A DNA stretch of 64,000 bases from JAPPHA01 sp963662815 (GTDB taxonomy: Bacteria; Pseudomonadota; Alphaproteobacteria; Rhodobacterales; Rhodobacteraceae), in NCBI GenBank assembly GCA_963662815.2, contig CAXXWA010000005.1:310001-374000 (forward strand). Reading direction: 5' to 3'. Within the stretch, counting starts at the first letter, position 1. Each line of letters opens with the position of its first letter. Positions 17,971 through 27,859 of the stretch are shown in pieces. A model generated the notes under the pieces. That model searched no databases. It had not been told where the DNA came from and saw nothing but the letters and a program-made list of their open reading frames with translations. The translations under genes and the position numbers were made by a program.

Positions 17971-18288
17971 TCAGTCGGGCGTCTTGTCCAGCCAGCTCGC
18001 GACCGCCTGCGTCATCAATGCGCCCAGGCTGCGCCCGGTGCGGCGCGCGCGCATGCGCAGCCGGGCGAGCAAGGGACGCGGGATGCGCACCGTGACCGGG
18101 TCCTTGATCGCGGCCTGGGCGAGCGGAGACGCGTTGGTCGTGGCCCGCACGTAGCGCCGGGCCTGCCCCGGCGACAACGCGTAGCGTTCGGCCAGCAGCC
18201 GGACGGCCTCGGCCGGAGAATGGTGCTGGATCAGGTCGCGGGCGGCGTTCACCCGTTCGGCGCGCTGCTGCATCGTCGCTCGTGCCAT
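17971..18288 (-). CDS. Small DNA-binding accessory protein upstream of the serine recombinase
   Basis: The product has 105 residues. The first half is helical (RAERVNAARDLIQHHSPAEAVRLLAERY, then LSPGQARRYVRAT), resembling a helix-turn-helix. The second half (DPVTVRIPRPLLARLRMRAR, then SLGALMTQAVASWLDK) has the strand-helix-helix pattern of ribbon-helix-helix proteins. It sits 115 bases upstream of the recombinase gene in the same orientation. This fits a small regulator co-inherited with the recombinase, which is inference. ATG 18288 has no clear ribosome site; ATG 18273 is an alternative. Confidence 0.6.
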   Translation of the reverse strand: MARATMQQRAERVNAARDLIQHHSPAEAVRLLAERYALSPGQARRYVRATTNASPLAQAAIKDPVTVRIPRPLLARLRMRARRTGRSLGALMTQAVASWLDKTPD

Positions 18289-18381
18289 GAATCACAAAAT
18301 AACGCTTGTATGAGATCATTGCAAGGTCCTTGCCCTCTTCGGACGGGCAATCGTCCGCTCAAAGCGAAACGCTCCTTTTGA

Positions 18382-19435
18382 ATCCACGATGTCACCTCGA
18401 CCTGCTTCGAGAGCGATCCTCCGTTCGACGACAAGCGCCAGTTCGGCTACAGCCGCGACAGCCGCCCGGACTGCGTGCAGGTGGTGATCGCGCTGGTCGT
18501 CACGCCGGACGGCTTTCCGCTGGCCTACGAGGTGATGCCGGGCAACACCTCGGACCAGAGCACGCTGGCCGGCTTCCTCGAGCGGATCGAGCGGCAGTAC
18601 GGCCGGTCCGACCGGATCTGGATCATGGACCGCGGCATCCCGACGGAGGAGACCCTGCAGCAGATGCGCGAGGGCGACGCGCCGGTGCGCTATCTCGTCG
18701 GCACGCCCAAGGGCCGGCTGACGAAGTTCGAGAAGGCGTTCCTCGACCTGCCCTGGCGGGAGGTGCGCGAGAGCGTGGACGTCAAGCTTCTCGCCGAGGA
18801 CGGGGAGCTGTACGTGCTGGTGCGCTCGGAGGGGCGGCTGCACAAGGAACGCGCCATGCGCCGGCGCCGCCTGAAGAGGCTCTGGCGGCGGCTCGGCGAG
18901 CTGCAGGGCCAGTCCAACGGCCGCGACCAGCTGATGCTCAAGCTCGGCGCCGCCAGGAAGGACGCGGGCCGGGCCTGGGGCCTGGTCGACATCCGCGTGC
19001 CGGCGACCGCGGAGGAGCTCTCCGCGCACGGGTTCTCGTTCCGCCTTCGCCGCGAACGGCTGCGCCAGGTCCGGCGGCGCGAGGGCCGCTACCTGCTGCG
19101 CTCCAACATGGTGGCCGAGGACCCGGCCGAGCTCTGGCGCCTGTACATGCGGCTCGTCGAAATCGAACAGGCGTTCAAGGAATTGAAGCACGACCTCGCG
19201 GTCCGTCCCGTCTTCCACCAGGTCGAGGAGCGGATCGAGGCGCACATCTTCGTCTCGTTCATCGCATACTGCCTGCTGGTGACGCTGAAGAACATCGCCC
19301 GCCCGCGTGCCGGCGGGCTGACCCCGCGCGCCATCATCGAGGCGTTCGGCACGATCCAGATGGTGGACGTGCATCTGCCCACAACCGACGGCCGGCATCT
19401 CGTCCTGCCGCGCTACACCCAGCCACGCACCTACG
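18382..19435 (+). pseudogene. IS4/IS1634-type transposase fragment, 5'-truncated and split by IS66
   Basis: The frame is open from 18382 and starts in mid-domain (DVTSTCFES, the first catalytic Asp region). The stop at 18379 and the lack of an upstream N-terminus show that the 5' third is gone. The rest is well preserved: LAYEVMPGNTSDQSTL, IWIMDRGIP with the second Asp, then VEIEQAFKELKHDLAVRP with the catalytic Glu, and HIFVSFIAYCLL. It is interrupted at 19435 by the IS66 element. The last codons lie beyond it: after the duplicated target the frame continues Ser-Lys-Ala-Leu-Ile and stops at 21315-21317. Confidence 0.8.
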
Positions 19436-21297
19436 GTAATAGGGGCAACTTTCCGGGAATTGCGGCAGGATTCAGGGGATTCCCCCGCGAATCGTTTTGT
19501 GATTCCAAGGGGGCATGGATGATTCGGAAACAGGTCGCCAGGCGGTTGCCGGCCTTGCAGCGCTCAGGTCGGAGCTCTCGGCCATCCGGGCCCTGCTCGC
19601 CGAGAGGGACGCGCAACTCGACGACCTTGCCGGCCAGCTTGCCGATAGGGACGCGCAGCTTGCCGAGCAGGACAGGCGGCTCGCCGGGCAGGCCGAGCGG
19701 ATCCGGGAGCTCGAGGACGAGATCAGGCGGCTGAAGAAGCTCCCGCGCCGTCCGAACCTGAAGCCGAACAGCCCCGGCGCGTCGGACGGGGACGGGGACG
19801 GCCCGCCGCCGGGCTCCTCCGGGTCCGGCCGGTCGGAGAAGGAAAAGAGGAAGAGGAAGGGCCGCGGCCCGCGGCGCCGGAACCCGAACCTGCGCCGCCG
19901 CGAGGAGACCGTGAGCCTCGGGAACGTGCCCGAGGGCGCGGTGCGCAGGGGCTACCAGGACCACACGGTCCGCGACATCGTGCTCCATGCCGAGGAGGTC
20001 ACGTACCGCTGCGAGGTGTGGGAGTTTCCCGACGGCTCCCGGCATGTGGCGCCGCTGCCGCCGGGGGCGGCGGCGGGACGCGAGCAGTTCGGCCCCTGCG
20101 TCAAGGCCCTGGCGATCATGCTGTACCACCAGTGCCAGTCGACGGCGGGACGGATCGCGGAAATGCTCAACGTGATCGGCCTGGACATCTCCGAGCGCCA
20201 GGTCGGGCGCTTCCTGAACGCGGACGCCGGGGGCATCGCCGGGGAGCAGGAGGAGGTGCTGCGGGCCGGCCTGGAGACCGCGGCGTGGATCAACGTCGAC
20301 GACACCGGCGCCCGCCACAAGGCCGAGAACGGCTATTGCACGGCGATCGGCAACGATCTCTTCGTGCACTTCCGGTCGACCGGCTCGAAGAGCCGCCTCG
20401 ACTTCCTCGAGCATCTCTGCGCAGGAGAGGAAGCGTACACCTTAAACAGCGCCGCGCTCGACTACATGCGGAAGCGGAACCTGTCGGGGAAGGTGATCGA
20501 CCTTCTGGCCGGCCACGAGCGGCGGCGCTTCGGCGACGGCGACGGCTGGCGGGCCCATCTCGAGGCGCTGGGCATTGCCGGGATGACGGTGTCGCCGGAC
20601 CCGGCGAAGATCGCCACGGAGGGCGCCCTCTGGGGAACGATCTGCGATGCGGGACGCATTGCCGGAACCGTGATCCTGAGCGACGACGCCGGGCAGTTCA
20701 ACGTCGGCGACCTCCACGCGCTCTGCTGGCTCCACGCCGAGCGGAACATCGCCAAGCTGAACGGAAGCGCCCCGTACCAGCATGAACGGGTCGACAAGGT
20801 GCTTGACAGGGTATGGAGGCTCTACCGCAGCCTCTGCCGCTACCGGAAGCGTCCCACTCCGCTTCGCAAGCTCGTCATGCAGCGGCGGTTCGACCGGATC
20901 TTCGGCACGGTCACCGGCTACGCCAGCCTCGACCGGCTGCTCGAAAGGCTGAAGGCGAACCGGGACGAGCTCCTGCGCGTGCTCGACCGTCCGGAGACGC
21001 CGCTCCACACCAACAGGGTCGAGAACGACATCCGGGACTACGTCACCCGGCGCAAGGTCTCGTTCGGGACGCGGAGCGATGCCGGGCGGGCGGCGCGCGA
21101 TGCCTATATCGGAGCGAAGAAGACCTGCGGGAAGCTCGGCGTGCCGTACTGGGACTACCTGAGGAGCCGCCTCGGCGTTGCCGGCGCTCCCGAAGTGCCG
21201 AGGCTCGCCGACCTCGTCAGGCAGCGCGCCGCAGCCTGACACGCCCCCTCGGGCCCGGCGGCAATTCCCGGAAAGTTGCCCCTATTACGCACCTACG
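19427..21297 (+). mobile_element. IS66-family insertion with target duplication
   Basis: The element spans 19436-21288. It starts GTAATAGGGGCAACTTTCCG, and the 28-bp terminal inverted repeats are identical. GCACCTACG (19427-19435) is repeated directly at 21289-21297, giving 8-9 bp, consistent with the 8-bp duplication known for IS66. The element carries a single transposase gene and no tnpA/tnpB, as in the ISBst12-like branch. Perfect repeats and a perfect duplication suggest a recent insertion. Confidence 0.92.
19515..21239 (+). CDS. IS66-family transposase
   Basis: The product has 574 residues. It starts with a coiled-coil of repeated LAERDAQL / LADRDAQL units, then a Lys/Arg-rich linker, a zinc-binding region, and the DDE domain: INVDDTGARHK (Asp about 261), VILSDDAGQF (Asp about 389) and HTNRVENDIRDY (Glu about 503). 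The C-terminus (AYIGAKKTCGKLGVPYWDYL) is usual for the family. It is the only gene of the element and appears intact. Confidence 0.92.
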   Translation: MDDSETGRQAVAGLAALRSELSAIRALLAERDAQLDDLAGQLADRDAQLAEQDRRLAGQAERIRELEDEIRRLKKLPRRPNLKPNSPGASDGDGDGPPPGSSGSGRSEKEKRKRKGRGPRRRNPNLRRREETVSLGNVPEGAVRRGYQDHTVRDIVLHAEEVTYRCEVWEFPDGSRHVAPLPPGAAAGREQFGPCVKALAIMLYHQCQSTAGRIAEMLNVIGLDISERQVGRFLNADAGGIAGEQEEVLRAGLETAAWINVDDTGARHKAENGYCTAIGNDLFVHFRSTGSKSRLDFLEHLCAGEEAYTLNSAALDYMRKRNLSGKVIDLLAGHERRRFGDGDGWRAHLEALGIAGMTVSPDPAKIATEGALWGTICDAGRIAGTVILSDDAGQFNVGDLHALCWLHAERNIAKLNGSAPYQHERVDKVLDRVWRLYRSLCRYRKRPTPLRKLVMQRRFDRIFGTVTGYASLDRLLERLKANRDELLRVLDRPETPLHTNRVENDIRDYVTRRKVSFGTRSDAGRAARDAYIGAKKTCGKLGVPYWDYLRSRLGVAGAPEVPRLADLVRQRAAA

Positions 21298-21405
21298 GTT
21301 CTAAAGCATTGATATAGAGCTTCTTTTTTCCACTCAAAATCGCGGATTCGGGCGGAACCGTGCAGCTTTCTTCCCGTTCCTGCAACCGACAGGAGGAAGA
21401 GAATC

Positions 21406-22497
21406 ATGTCAAGTACACGGCTCACGGACGCGAGGGTTCGCGCCCTGCGTCCCGCAAAATCCACCAGAAACGTCCGGGACATGGGCCTGGCGGGTTTCGG
21501 CGTAAGGATCCTGCCGAGCGGCCGGAAGCGGTTCTTCCTGCATGTCCAGCACGAAGGCCGTCGATTCTGGAAAATCGTCGGCGATCCCGCCGACATGACG
21601 GTCGAGGAGGCGCGGGATAGGGCGAGGGGCATGCTTGCCTCCGTCCGGACTGGACGTCCCGCCTCGGACGAGGAGACACTGTTCGAGGCCGTGGCGGAAA
21701 CGGCGTTCCGCCGACACGGCAGGAACTGGAAGCCGGGCACGCTTTCGATAAAGCAGCAATATCTCCGCAAGCAGATCCTGCCCTGGTTCGGGGGACGGCA
21801 GATTGCCGACATCTCGCCGCAGGACGTGCGAGACTGGTTCGCCTCCCTGCATGCGACGCCGGTGGCGGCGGATCGGTCGATGCCCGTGCTCTCGGTCATC
21901 ATGAAGGTTGCCGAAGCCGACGGCCTGCGCCCGGAGGGCAGCAACCCGTGCAGGGGGATCAGGAGATACAGGAGGAAGAATCGCGACCGGTTCCTGTCCG
22001 ATGCCGAGATCGGCAGGCTCGGCAAGGCGCTGCGTGATGCGGGACCAGCTTCGACGGTCTCGATCATCCGGTTGCTTGCACTGACCGGCTGTCGGTCGAG
22101 CGAGATCCGCACCCTTCGCTGGAAGGACTGTCGCGAAGCGCACGTCTACCTGCGCGACAGCAAGACGGGTCCCCGCACGGTGTGGCTGTCGTCGGCCGCC
22201 CGCGAGGTTCTCGACGGCCTTCCACGCATGTCGCCCTGGGTCTTTCCTTCCGGAAAGACCGACGGTCCGGTGGGAGGGACGACGCTCAACTGTGCCTGGG
22301 TCGACATCCGGACGGCGGCTGGCCTGAAGGACGTCCGCCTTCACGACATTCGACACACGTACGCGAGCGTTGCGATCATGAGCGGAGAGACTGTCCTAAC
22401 CCAAGTTTCACACGCCCAAAAAAAGATGATTGTTTTTCAGAGGCTTGTGCCGACTGAAACGGCGGTTATGGCACTACAAGTCCGTGCCCGGACATGA
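21406..22497 (+). pseudogene. Phage-type tyrosine integrase, C-terminally truncated
   Basis: ATG 21406 follows a near-perfect AGGAGGAAG ribosome site. The first residues (LTDARVRALRPAKSTRNVRD, then GFGVRILPSGRKRFFL) are the arm-binding domain of P4-like island integrases. The core-binding domain follows, and the catalytic Arg lies in LTGCRSSEIRTLRW. Homology ends after HDIRHTYASVAIMSG. The expected GH segment and the nucleophile Tyr are replaced by unrelated residues running into the IS1634-type element. Without the Tyr it cannot recombine. Integrases of this type usually mark the edge of an island next to a tRNA gene; none is visible here. Confidence 0.8.
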
Positions 22498-22510
22498 TGT
22501 CACCGACCCG

Positions 22511-24322
22511 TCATGCAACCATCCTCCGCGTCTTCCCCGGCTCGGGGTCAAGACCGAGTGCCCGGCAGATCTCCCGTTGCCGGGGCTCCGCCCGGGTCGC
22601 CTTGCGGATGTGAATGACCCGTCCGTCGGCACGCCGGAAACAGGCGGTGACCCGGATCTGGCCCGAAAGAATGTCCCGCAGCGTACTCCAGCTCGCCGTC
22701 TCGCCGTGAGCCCGAAGACGGCTGCGAATGACCTGGACCAGCTGGCAGGCCAGGACGCTGATGAACAGGTGACCGTCGGACCGGACCTGCTTGCGGTGAT
22801 ACACGGGACGCAGACCCAGTTCCGACTTCAGCGACCGGAACACCGATTCCACATCCGTCAGCATGGAACAGGTCCGCCACAGGGTCTCCGCATCCCAGTC
22901 CAGCTGGTTGGTGCGCAGGCAGCAGGCGCCGGGGTGGGCGGGCATGGTGCCGGCGCGCGGTGTCCGCGTCCAGATGAGCCCGACCGCCTTTTCGGCATTC
23001 TCCGGATCGGCGGCGACGTCGATGCTGTAGTGCTGGCCGGCGCCACGGCTCTTCTGCCGGATGCGCCCGATCCGTTGCCAGACATGGGCGACCTGCTTGC
23101 GGGTGCGCGGTCGTGACAGCCCGTCGTGCAGTTTCTGCAACGCGTCCTCGAAGCGCGTCATGAAACGTTCGGTGATGCCCAGCTCCTTCTCGGCCCGGGC
23201 CTCGGAGCAACAGAACAGGCGGAGCTCGGAAGCCGCCTCGTCGGTGACGGCCTGGATGCGGACCTTCCCGCGGGTGCGGGTCTCGATCGCCGTCGCCAGG
23301 TCGGGGTCGAAGTGGCGGACCCGTTCGCGACCGGCCACGAGATGGCGGCAGCCATTGTCGCGGAGCCAGGCGACGTTGTCCTCGGTGGCGACGCCGGCGT
23401 CCATCACCACCAGCGCATCCCGGGGTGCCGAAAGCCGGGCCAGCATTCCCTCCAGCGTGCTGCTCTCCTTGACGTTGCCGGGGAACACGTCCGAGCGCCG
23501 CACGAAACCGCTGCCGTCAAGAACCAGGCCCAGGGTCAGCAACGGACAGTCGCTGCGCTTCTCCTTCGAGTGGCCGCGCCGGGCCTTGGGCTGCTTGTCG
23601 GCCGCGCCCTCGAAAAACGTGTTCGTCAGGTCGAAAAGTGTCACGGTGTGACCCAGCGAGAACAAATCCGTCACCCGCTCGAACACGTGGGTCTCGATCT
23701 CCCGGCGCCGCGACGGCAGGGCATCCGAGGCACGGTACAGGCGCATCCTGCTCATGGTCTCGAAATCGACATCGAGCAGTTCGCCGAGCGCACTCCGCTC
23801 GCAGAGCCAGCGCCGGGCCGCACGCTCCGAGCCCGGCACCGCCATGCGGCCGATGATCGACCCCATGGCCACGGCCCGCGACCGGCGGTTGAAACCCAGG
23901 CCTGCAAGAAGGCCCCCGATGTCGAGTTGTTCCATCGCCCACAGCCCCGCGTGCTCGACACCGGCGGAACGCGGGCGCACCATCTCCAGGGACGCCACGT
24001 CCACCGTTTCCATTTCGGGTCCGGGCACGGCGCCTGCGACCGGGGGCGAACGGCTGACCAGCCGGGCGGCGATGCGCTGCGCTTCCGCCTCGACCTCATC
24101 CGGCCAGGGGAGCGGCAGAAGCGTCTCCTGGCGCCCGATGAGCTGGGTGATGCGCGCGCACAACAGGCGCCAGTGTTTCTTCTCCACGGGGAACTTGCTT
24201 CCGAGGTTGAGGAGGGTCCGCTGCCTGACCCTGTCGCCCTGTCGTTCGTTGCGGACGAGGCGGTAGGAGAAGTACTGGGTTCCGTCCTCGGTGGTGCGTG
24301 TTTTGGCGCGCCTGATGAACAT
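22511..24322 (-). CDS. IS1634-family transposase (first)
   Basis: The product is an intact 603-residue transposase. The N-terminal FIRRAKTRTTEDGTQYFSYR opening is typical of IS1634-type proteins. The catalytic acids sit in TLFDLTNTFFEG, LVVMDAGVATEDN and the C-terminal VESVFRSLKSELGLRPVYHR (the YREK-like Glu helix). ATG 24322 is preceded by the spacer that must hold the promoter and terminal repeat. I could not define a clean repeat pair. It appears to have removed the end of the neighbouring integrase. Confidence 0.88.
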   Translation of the reverse strand: MFIRRAKTRTTEDGTQYFSYRLVRNERQGDRVRQRTLLNLGSKFPVEKKHWRLLCARITQLIGRQETLLPLPWPDEVEAEAQRIAARLVSRSPPVAGAVPGPEMETVDVASLEMVRPRSAGVEHAGLWAMEQLDIGGLLAGLGFNRRSRAVAMGSIIGRMAVPGSERAARRWLCERSALGELLDVDFETMSRMRLYRASDALPSRRREIETHVFERVTDLFSLGHTVTLFDLTNTFFEGAADKQPKARRGHSKEKRSDCPLLTLGLVLDGSGFVRRSDVFPGNVKESSTLEGMLARLSAPRDALVVMDAGVATEDNVAWLRDNGCRHLVAGRERVRHFDPDLATAIETRTRGKVRIQAVTDEAASELRLFCCSEARAEKELGITERFMTRFEDALQKLHDGLSRPRTRKQVAHVWQRIGRIRQKSRGAGQHYSIDVAADPENAEKAVGLIWTRTPRAGTMPAHPGACCLRTNQLDWDAETLWRTCSMLTDVESVFRSLKSELGLRPVYHRKQVRSDGHLFISVLACQLVQVIRSRLRAHGETASWSTLRDILSGQIRVTACFRRADGRVIHIRKATRAEPRQREICRALGLDPEPGKTRRMVA

Positions 24323-24736
24323 GGCGCGTGTCTGTCATGTTGTGGAGTGTGCTGGAATCCCCTTTCCGTTCGTTTATGTCACCACGACCGGACGCCATGA
24401 ATGCAATATCAGCTAAAAACAGAGTGTTGGCTGACCCGGAAAGTCAGAAATACCCCGAAATCTGCAGATTCGCGCCAGAAAAGGTTAAACTGAAGTTCTA
24501 GCTTTTTTCGGCGCAGGTTTTCCAATTTATTCCTTTTTTACAGGGGGTTGTGAACCCGGGATGCGTCGCGAAACGGATTCCTGTAGGCACGACTGATCCC
24601 ATCAAGCCATAGACCTCACCGGAAGCCCTCCCACGGAATATGGAACAAATTGCCCGAAATGCCCGATTTCCTCTTGACACTATAGCAATCATGCCCCATG
24701 GTCGGCCCGAAACTGTAGGCACGTCAAGGTCCCGCC
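24323..24736. other. Gap between two IS1634-type transposase genes
   Basis: This AT-richer intergenic stretch lies between two divergently transcribed transposases. It must hold one end of each element. I see no gene and do not find the lost C-terminus of the integrase here. Confidence 0.5.
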
Positions 24737-26488
24737 ATGCCCAAATCCGCAGGAATGCATGTCTCCGTCCTCAAGAAACACCAGAACGGAAAGACATACA
24801 CTTCCGTCCTCCTCCGCCAGAGCTGCCGCGACCACGACAACCGGGTGCAGAAGCGAACCCTCGCCAATCTCTCGCACCTGCCGCCGCACGTGATCCCCCT
24901 GCTGCGCGGCGCGCTGGCGGGAAAGCGGCATGCGGAGGCCGGCGACGCGCTCGGGGACCCGGTCCGATCCCGCCACCACGGGGCGGTGCAGGCGGTCAGG
25001 ACGGCCATGAACGCCATCGGCCTTCCCCGCCTCGTCGCCCGCGAGCGGTGCCCGGAACGCGACCTTGTCCTCGCCATGGTCGCCGGCCGCATCCTCAGGC
25101 CGAACTCGAAGCTCGCCACCACCCGATGGTGGCGGAACGCCACCCTGCCCGAGGAGTTCGCCATCGCCGACGACGTCGCGCCCGAGGACCTCTACGCGGC
25201 GATGGACTGGCTCGACGAGCGGCAGGAAGGCATCCAGGGACGCCTGGCACGGCGCTGGATCGCGGAAGGCGATCTCGTTCTCCGGGACCTGTCCTCGACC
25301 TGGCACGAGGGAAGCCACTGTCCGCTCGCGCGCTTCGGCTACAGCCGCGACCGCAAGCGGGGTCTCCCGCAGATCAACTTCGGCCTCCTCTGCGACCGCG
25401 ACGGGCGCCCGGTCTCGGTCTCCGCATATCCGGGAAACATCACCGACAAGGAGACCCTCCTGCCCGAGCTCGACCGCCTGCAGCGCCGCTTCGGGCTCTC
25501 CCGGGTGGTGATGGTCGGGGACCGCGGCATGACCGTCAAGGCCGCCATCGCGGCCCTGCGCGCCCGCGGCGGCGCCGACTGGATCACCGCCCTCAAGAGC
25601 CGGACCATCCGCAAGCTCGCCCGCCAGGGCCATCTCGACCGTTTCCAGGACCCCGAACACGAGCAGACCCTGTTCGAGATCCGGGACCATCCCGACTTCC
25701 CCGGCGAGCGCCTCGTCGCCTGCCGCAATCCCCGCCTCGCCGGGCACCGCGCCCGCGTCCGGCAGGAGCTGCTCGAGGCCACCGAAAAGGCGCTCGCGAA
25801 GATCGCCGCGCGCGTCGAGGGCGGAACCCTCGAGGGCGAGGCCGACATCGGCCTCGCCGTGGGCGAGGTCATCAACACGAAGAAGATGAAGAAGCACTTC
25901 GACGTCGACATCGCCGCGACCAGCTTCAGCTTCCGACGCAAGCAGGAGTCCATCGACGCCGAGGCCGCCCTCGACGGAATCTACATCATCCGCACATCGC
26001 TCGGCGACGACGACATGGACGCCGAGGAATGCGTCAGGGGATACAAGGCCCTGACCCGCGTGGAGCGGGCATTCCGCTGTCTCAAGCTCAGCGACCTCCA
26101 GGTCCGGCCGATATTCCACCGCCTCGCGCACCGGGTCCGCGCCCACTTCTTCATCTGCATGCTCGCCTACCTCGTCGAATGGCACATGCGGAAGGCATGG
26201 GCCCCCCTGTGCCATACCGACACCGAACCCGACGAGACCGGGGATCCGGTCCTGCCCGCCCGGCGCTCGGAGAAGACGCTGACCAAGGTTCATGCCCACA
26301 CCCTGCCGGACGGCAGCGGCGCCCACAGCTTCCGGACGCTTCTCGACAGCTTGTCGACCATCGTGCGCTCGACGCACCGGATTCCGGGCGCAGGCGACGG
26401 GCCGGAGGCCGAGGTCGAGGTGACGACCCGGCCTGACGACTGCCAGAAGAAGGCGCTCGACCTGCTGAAGGACATCGCAGCCATGTGA
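24737..26488 (+). CDS. IS1634-family transposase (second, different)
   Basis: The product is an intact 583-residue transposase, unlike the first in sequence. It opens MHVSVLKKHQNGKTYTSVLL. Catalytic residues lie in LVLRDLSSTWHEG, VVMVGDRGMTVKA and TRVERAFRCLKLSDLQVRPI. The last includes the Glu and the ribonuclease-H-fold helix typical of the family. Long open frames on other strands inside this gene are by-products of its high GC content. It inserted next to, and probably into, the GMC oxidoreductase gene on its right. Confidence 0.88.
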   Translation: MPKSAGMHVSVLKKHQNGKTYTSVLLRQSCRDHDNRVQKRTLANLSHLPPHVIPLLRGALAGKRHAEAGDALGDPVRSRHHGAVQAVRTAMNAIGLPRLVARERCPERDLVLAMVAGRILRPNSKLATTRWWRNATLPEEFAIADDVAPEDLYAAMDWLDERQEGIQGRLARRWIAEGDLVLRDLSSTWHEGSHCPLARFGYSRDRKRGLPQINFGLLCDRDGRPVSVSAYPGNITDKETLLPELDRLQRRFGLSRVVMVGDRGMTVKAAIAALRARGGADWITALKSRTIRKLARQGHLDRFQDPEHEQTLFEIRDHPDFPGERLVACRNPRLAGHRARVRQELLEATEKALAKIAARVEGGTLEGEADIGLAVGEVINTKKMKKHFDVDIAATSFSFRRKQESIDAEAALDGIYIIRTSLGDDDMDAEECVRGYKALTRVERAFRCLKLSDLQVRPIFHRLAHRVRAHFFICMLAYLVEWHMRKAWAPLCHTDTEPDETGDPVLPARRSEKTLTKVHAHTLPDGSGAHSFRTLLDSLSTIVRSTHRIPGAGDGPEAEVEVTTRPDDCQKKALDLLKDIAAM

Positions 26489-26591
26489 CGGCGGATCCGG
26501 TCGGATTCGCCGTTTGCAGGCAGACCGTGACAGTCCCGATCCACGTATCCTATTGATACGATTCAATAAATCTCTTACCCGCTTCAGAACT

Positions 26592-27859
26592 TCAGATTAG
26601 GACAATCGGGAATCCGAAATTCTTCGGGAGAGTCCTGAGTTTCCACAAGAACGCGCGGAGTGCCTCCAGGTTCGACCGTTTCCAGTTCAAGACAATTCGT
26701 CCCTCCCGGAGCGTGATCCTGCTCTCGGGAACCGGCAGATCCTAGGACATGGCATGTAAATCCACGGAACGGTCGGCGATCCACTTCGCAACCGTTCCTG
26801 GAAACGGCGAGTTCGCCGCCAGGATGGAACCTGAAACCTTGCCGAGGAGTTGGATGTTTCCGAGTGGTTCGCCGGCCCCTCGGCAAAATAATGGTCGTTG
26901 GCCATCAGAGTCTTCTGGTAAACCGATGAATTGCGCCTGAAGGGATGCAAAGCCAGCACGGCCGAAGCGTTACGGTTCATGAAATTCCGGCCGACCTGAT
27001 CTGAACTGTTGGCAATGCCCCCAGAATGAAAGGAATCGGCAGATGCGAGCAGGAGCGCTGCGGTCTGAACCGCGCCGGCCGTGAGCACGACAACTGGCGC
27101 GGGTCGAAACCTGCGCCTGCCGTTTCCGGTCACCTCGATACCGGATATCCGGCCGTCCTCGCCCACAATGAGGCGGGTTGCTGTGCAACATGTTCGCAAT
27201 GACACATTGTCGTGCGAAAGGGCTGTCGCGAGACCGGCAGTCTCAGCATCCATCTTGCCACCGCAGATACTGGGAAAGCCGTCCCATGGGGTGCGCCCAT
27301 GGTCAAGCCAATGCTTCAGATCGACCCCGAGCGGCAGTGAAGCGGGATGCGTGCCGGCAGCTTCCGGACGGCAGCGCAGTTCGGCGATAGTCGCTTCGTT
27401 GGGAACCGGAGGTAGGGGATAGCCGCCCGAACGCGGCGGTTCGGTCGGATCTTCGCCCGTCTTACCGCGCGCATGGTAGAGCCCTTCAGCTTCCTGATGG
27501 AAGAACTCAAGATCTTCATAGCCGATCGGCCAGCCAACGGTTCTGCCGCCCATATGGCGGGTCGGCGAGAAATCCTCGGCCCGAAATCGGATCAGAACCG
27601 CACCGTGGAATTTCGAGTTGCCGCCTGCACAGCAGTGGTTTCCGGGATTGAACGGACGCCCTTGTCCATCCAGCCGTTCCTCACGTGAGCGGTGGAGCCC
27701 TCGGCCGAAGATTGCCTGCGCATTGCGGTCCTCGGAAGACGGACGAAGACGCTCCCCGCGCTCAAGGACCAGAATCCGGCGTCCGGAAGGGGCGAGGGCG
27801 GCCGCCAGCATCGCGCCGCCCATTCCAGAACCGACGATGATAACGTCTGGCTGCGTCAT
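26592..27859 (-). pseudogene. GMC-type oxidoreductase, broken and truncated
   Basis: ATG 27859 overlaps the stop of the ABC ATPase (ATGA), so it is the last gene of the operon. The first ~325 residues are well preserved: FAD-binding VIIVGSGMGGAMLAAAL, NHCCAGGNSKFHGAV, a substrate-domain middle and VVVLTAGAVQTAALLL. Near 26880 the frame shifts. The continuation (LGNIQLLGKVSGSIL, then AKWIADRSVDLHAMS) hits an in-frame TAG at about 26742, where homologues would continue. Recognisable sequence (DLPVPESRITLREGRIVLNW, then FGFPIVL) goes on to 26592, after which the C-terminal third is missing next to the IS1634-type element. Known members oxidise alcohols or sugars. This copy is dead. Confidence 0.82.

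Noticed and set aside
22511..24380. Terminal inverted repeats for the first IS1634-type element
   Set aside because: Candidate ends near 22487 and 24380 share only partial, interrupted similarity (GTCCG and ATGTCAC segments), not enough to define borders from a single copy.
24640..26566. Long open frames on both strands inside the second IS1634-type transposase
   Set aside because: They mirror the high-GC coding frame of the transposase and show Arg/Pro/Ala-rich low-complexity composition. Only the 583-residue frame carries the catalytic motifs.
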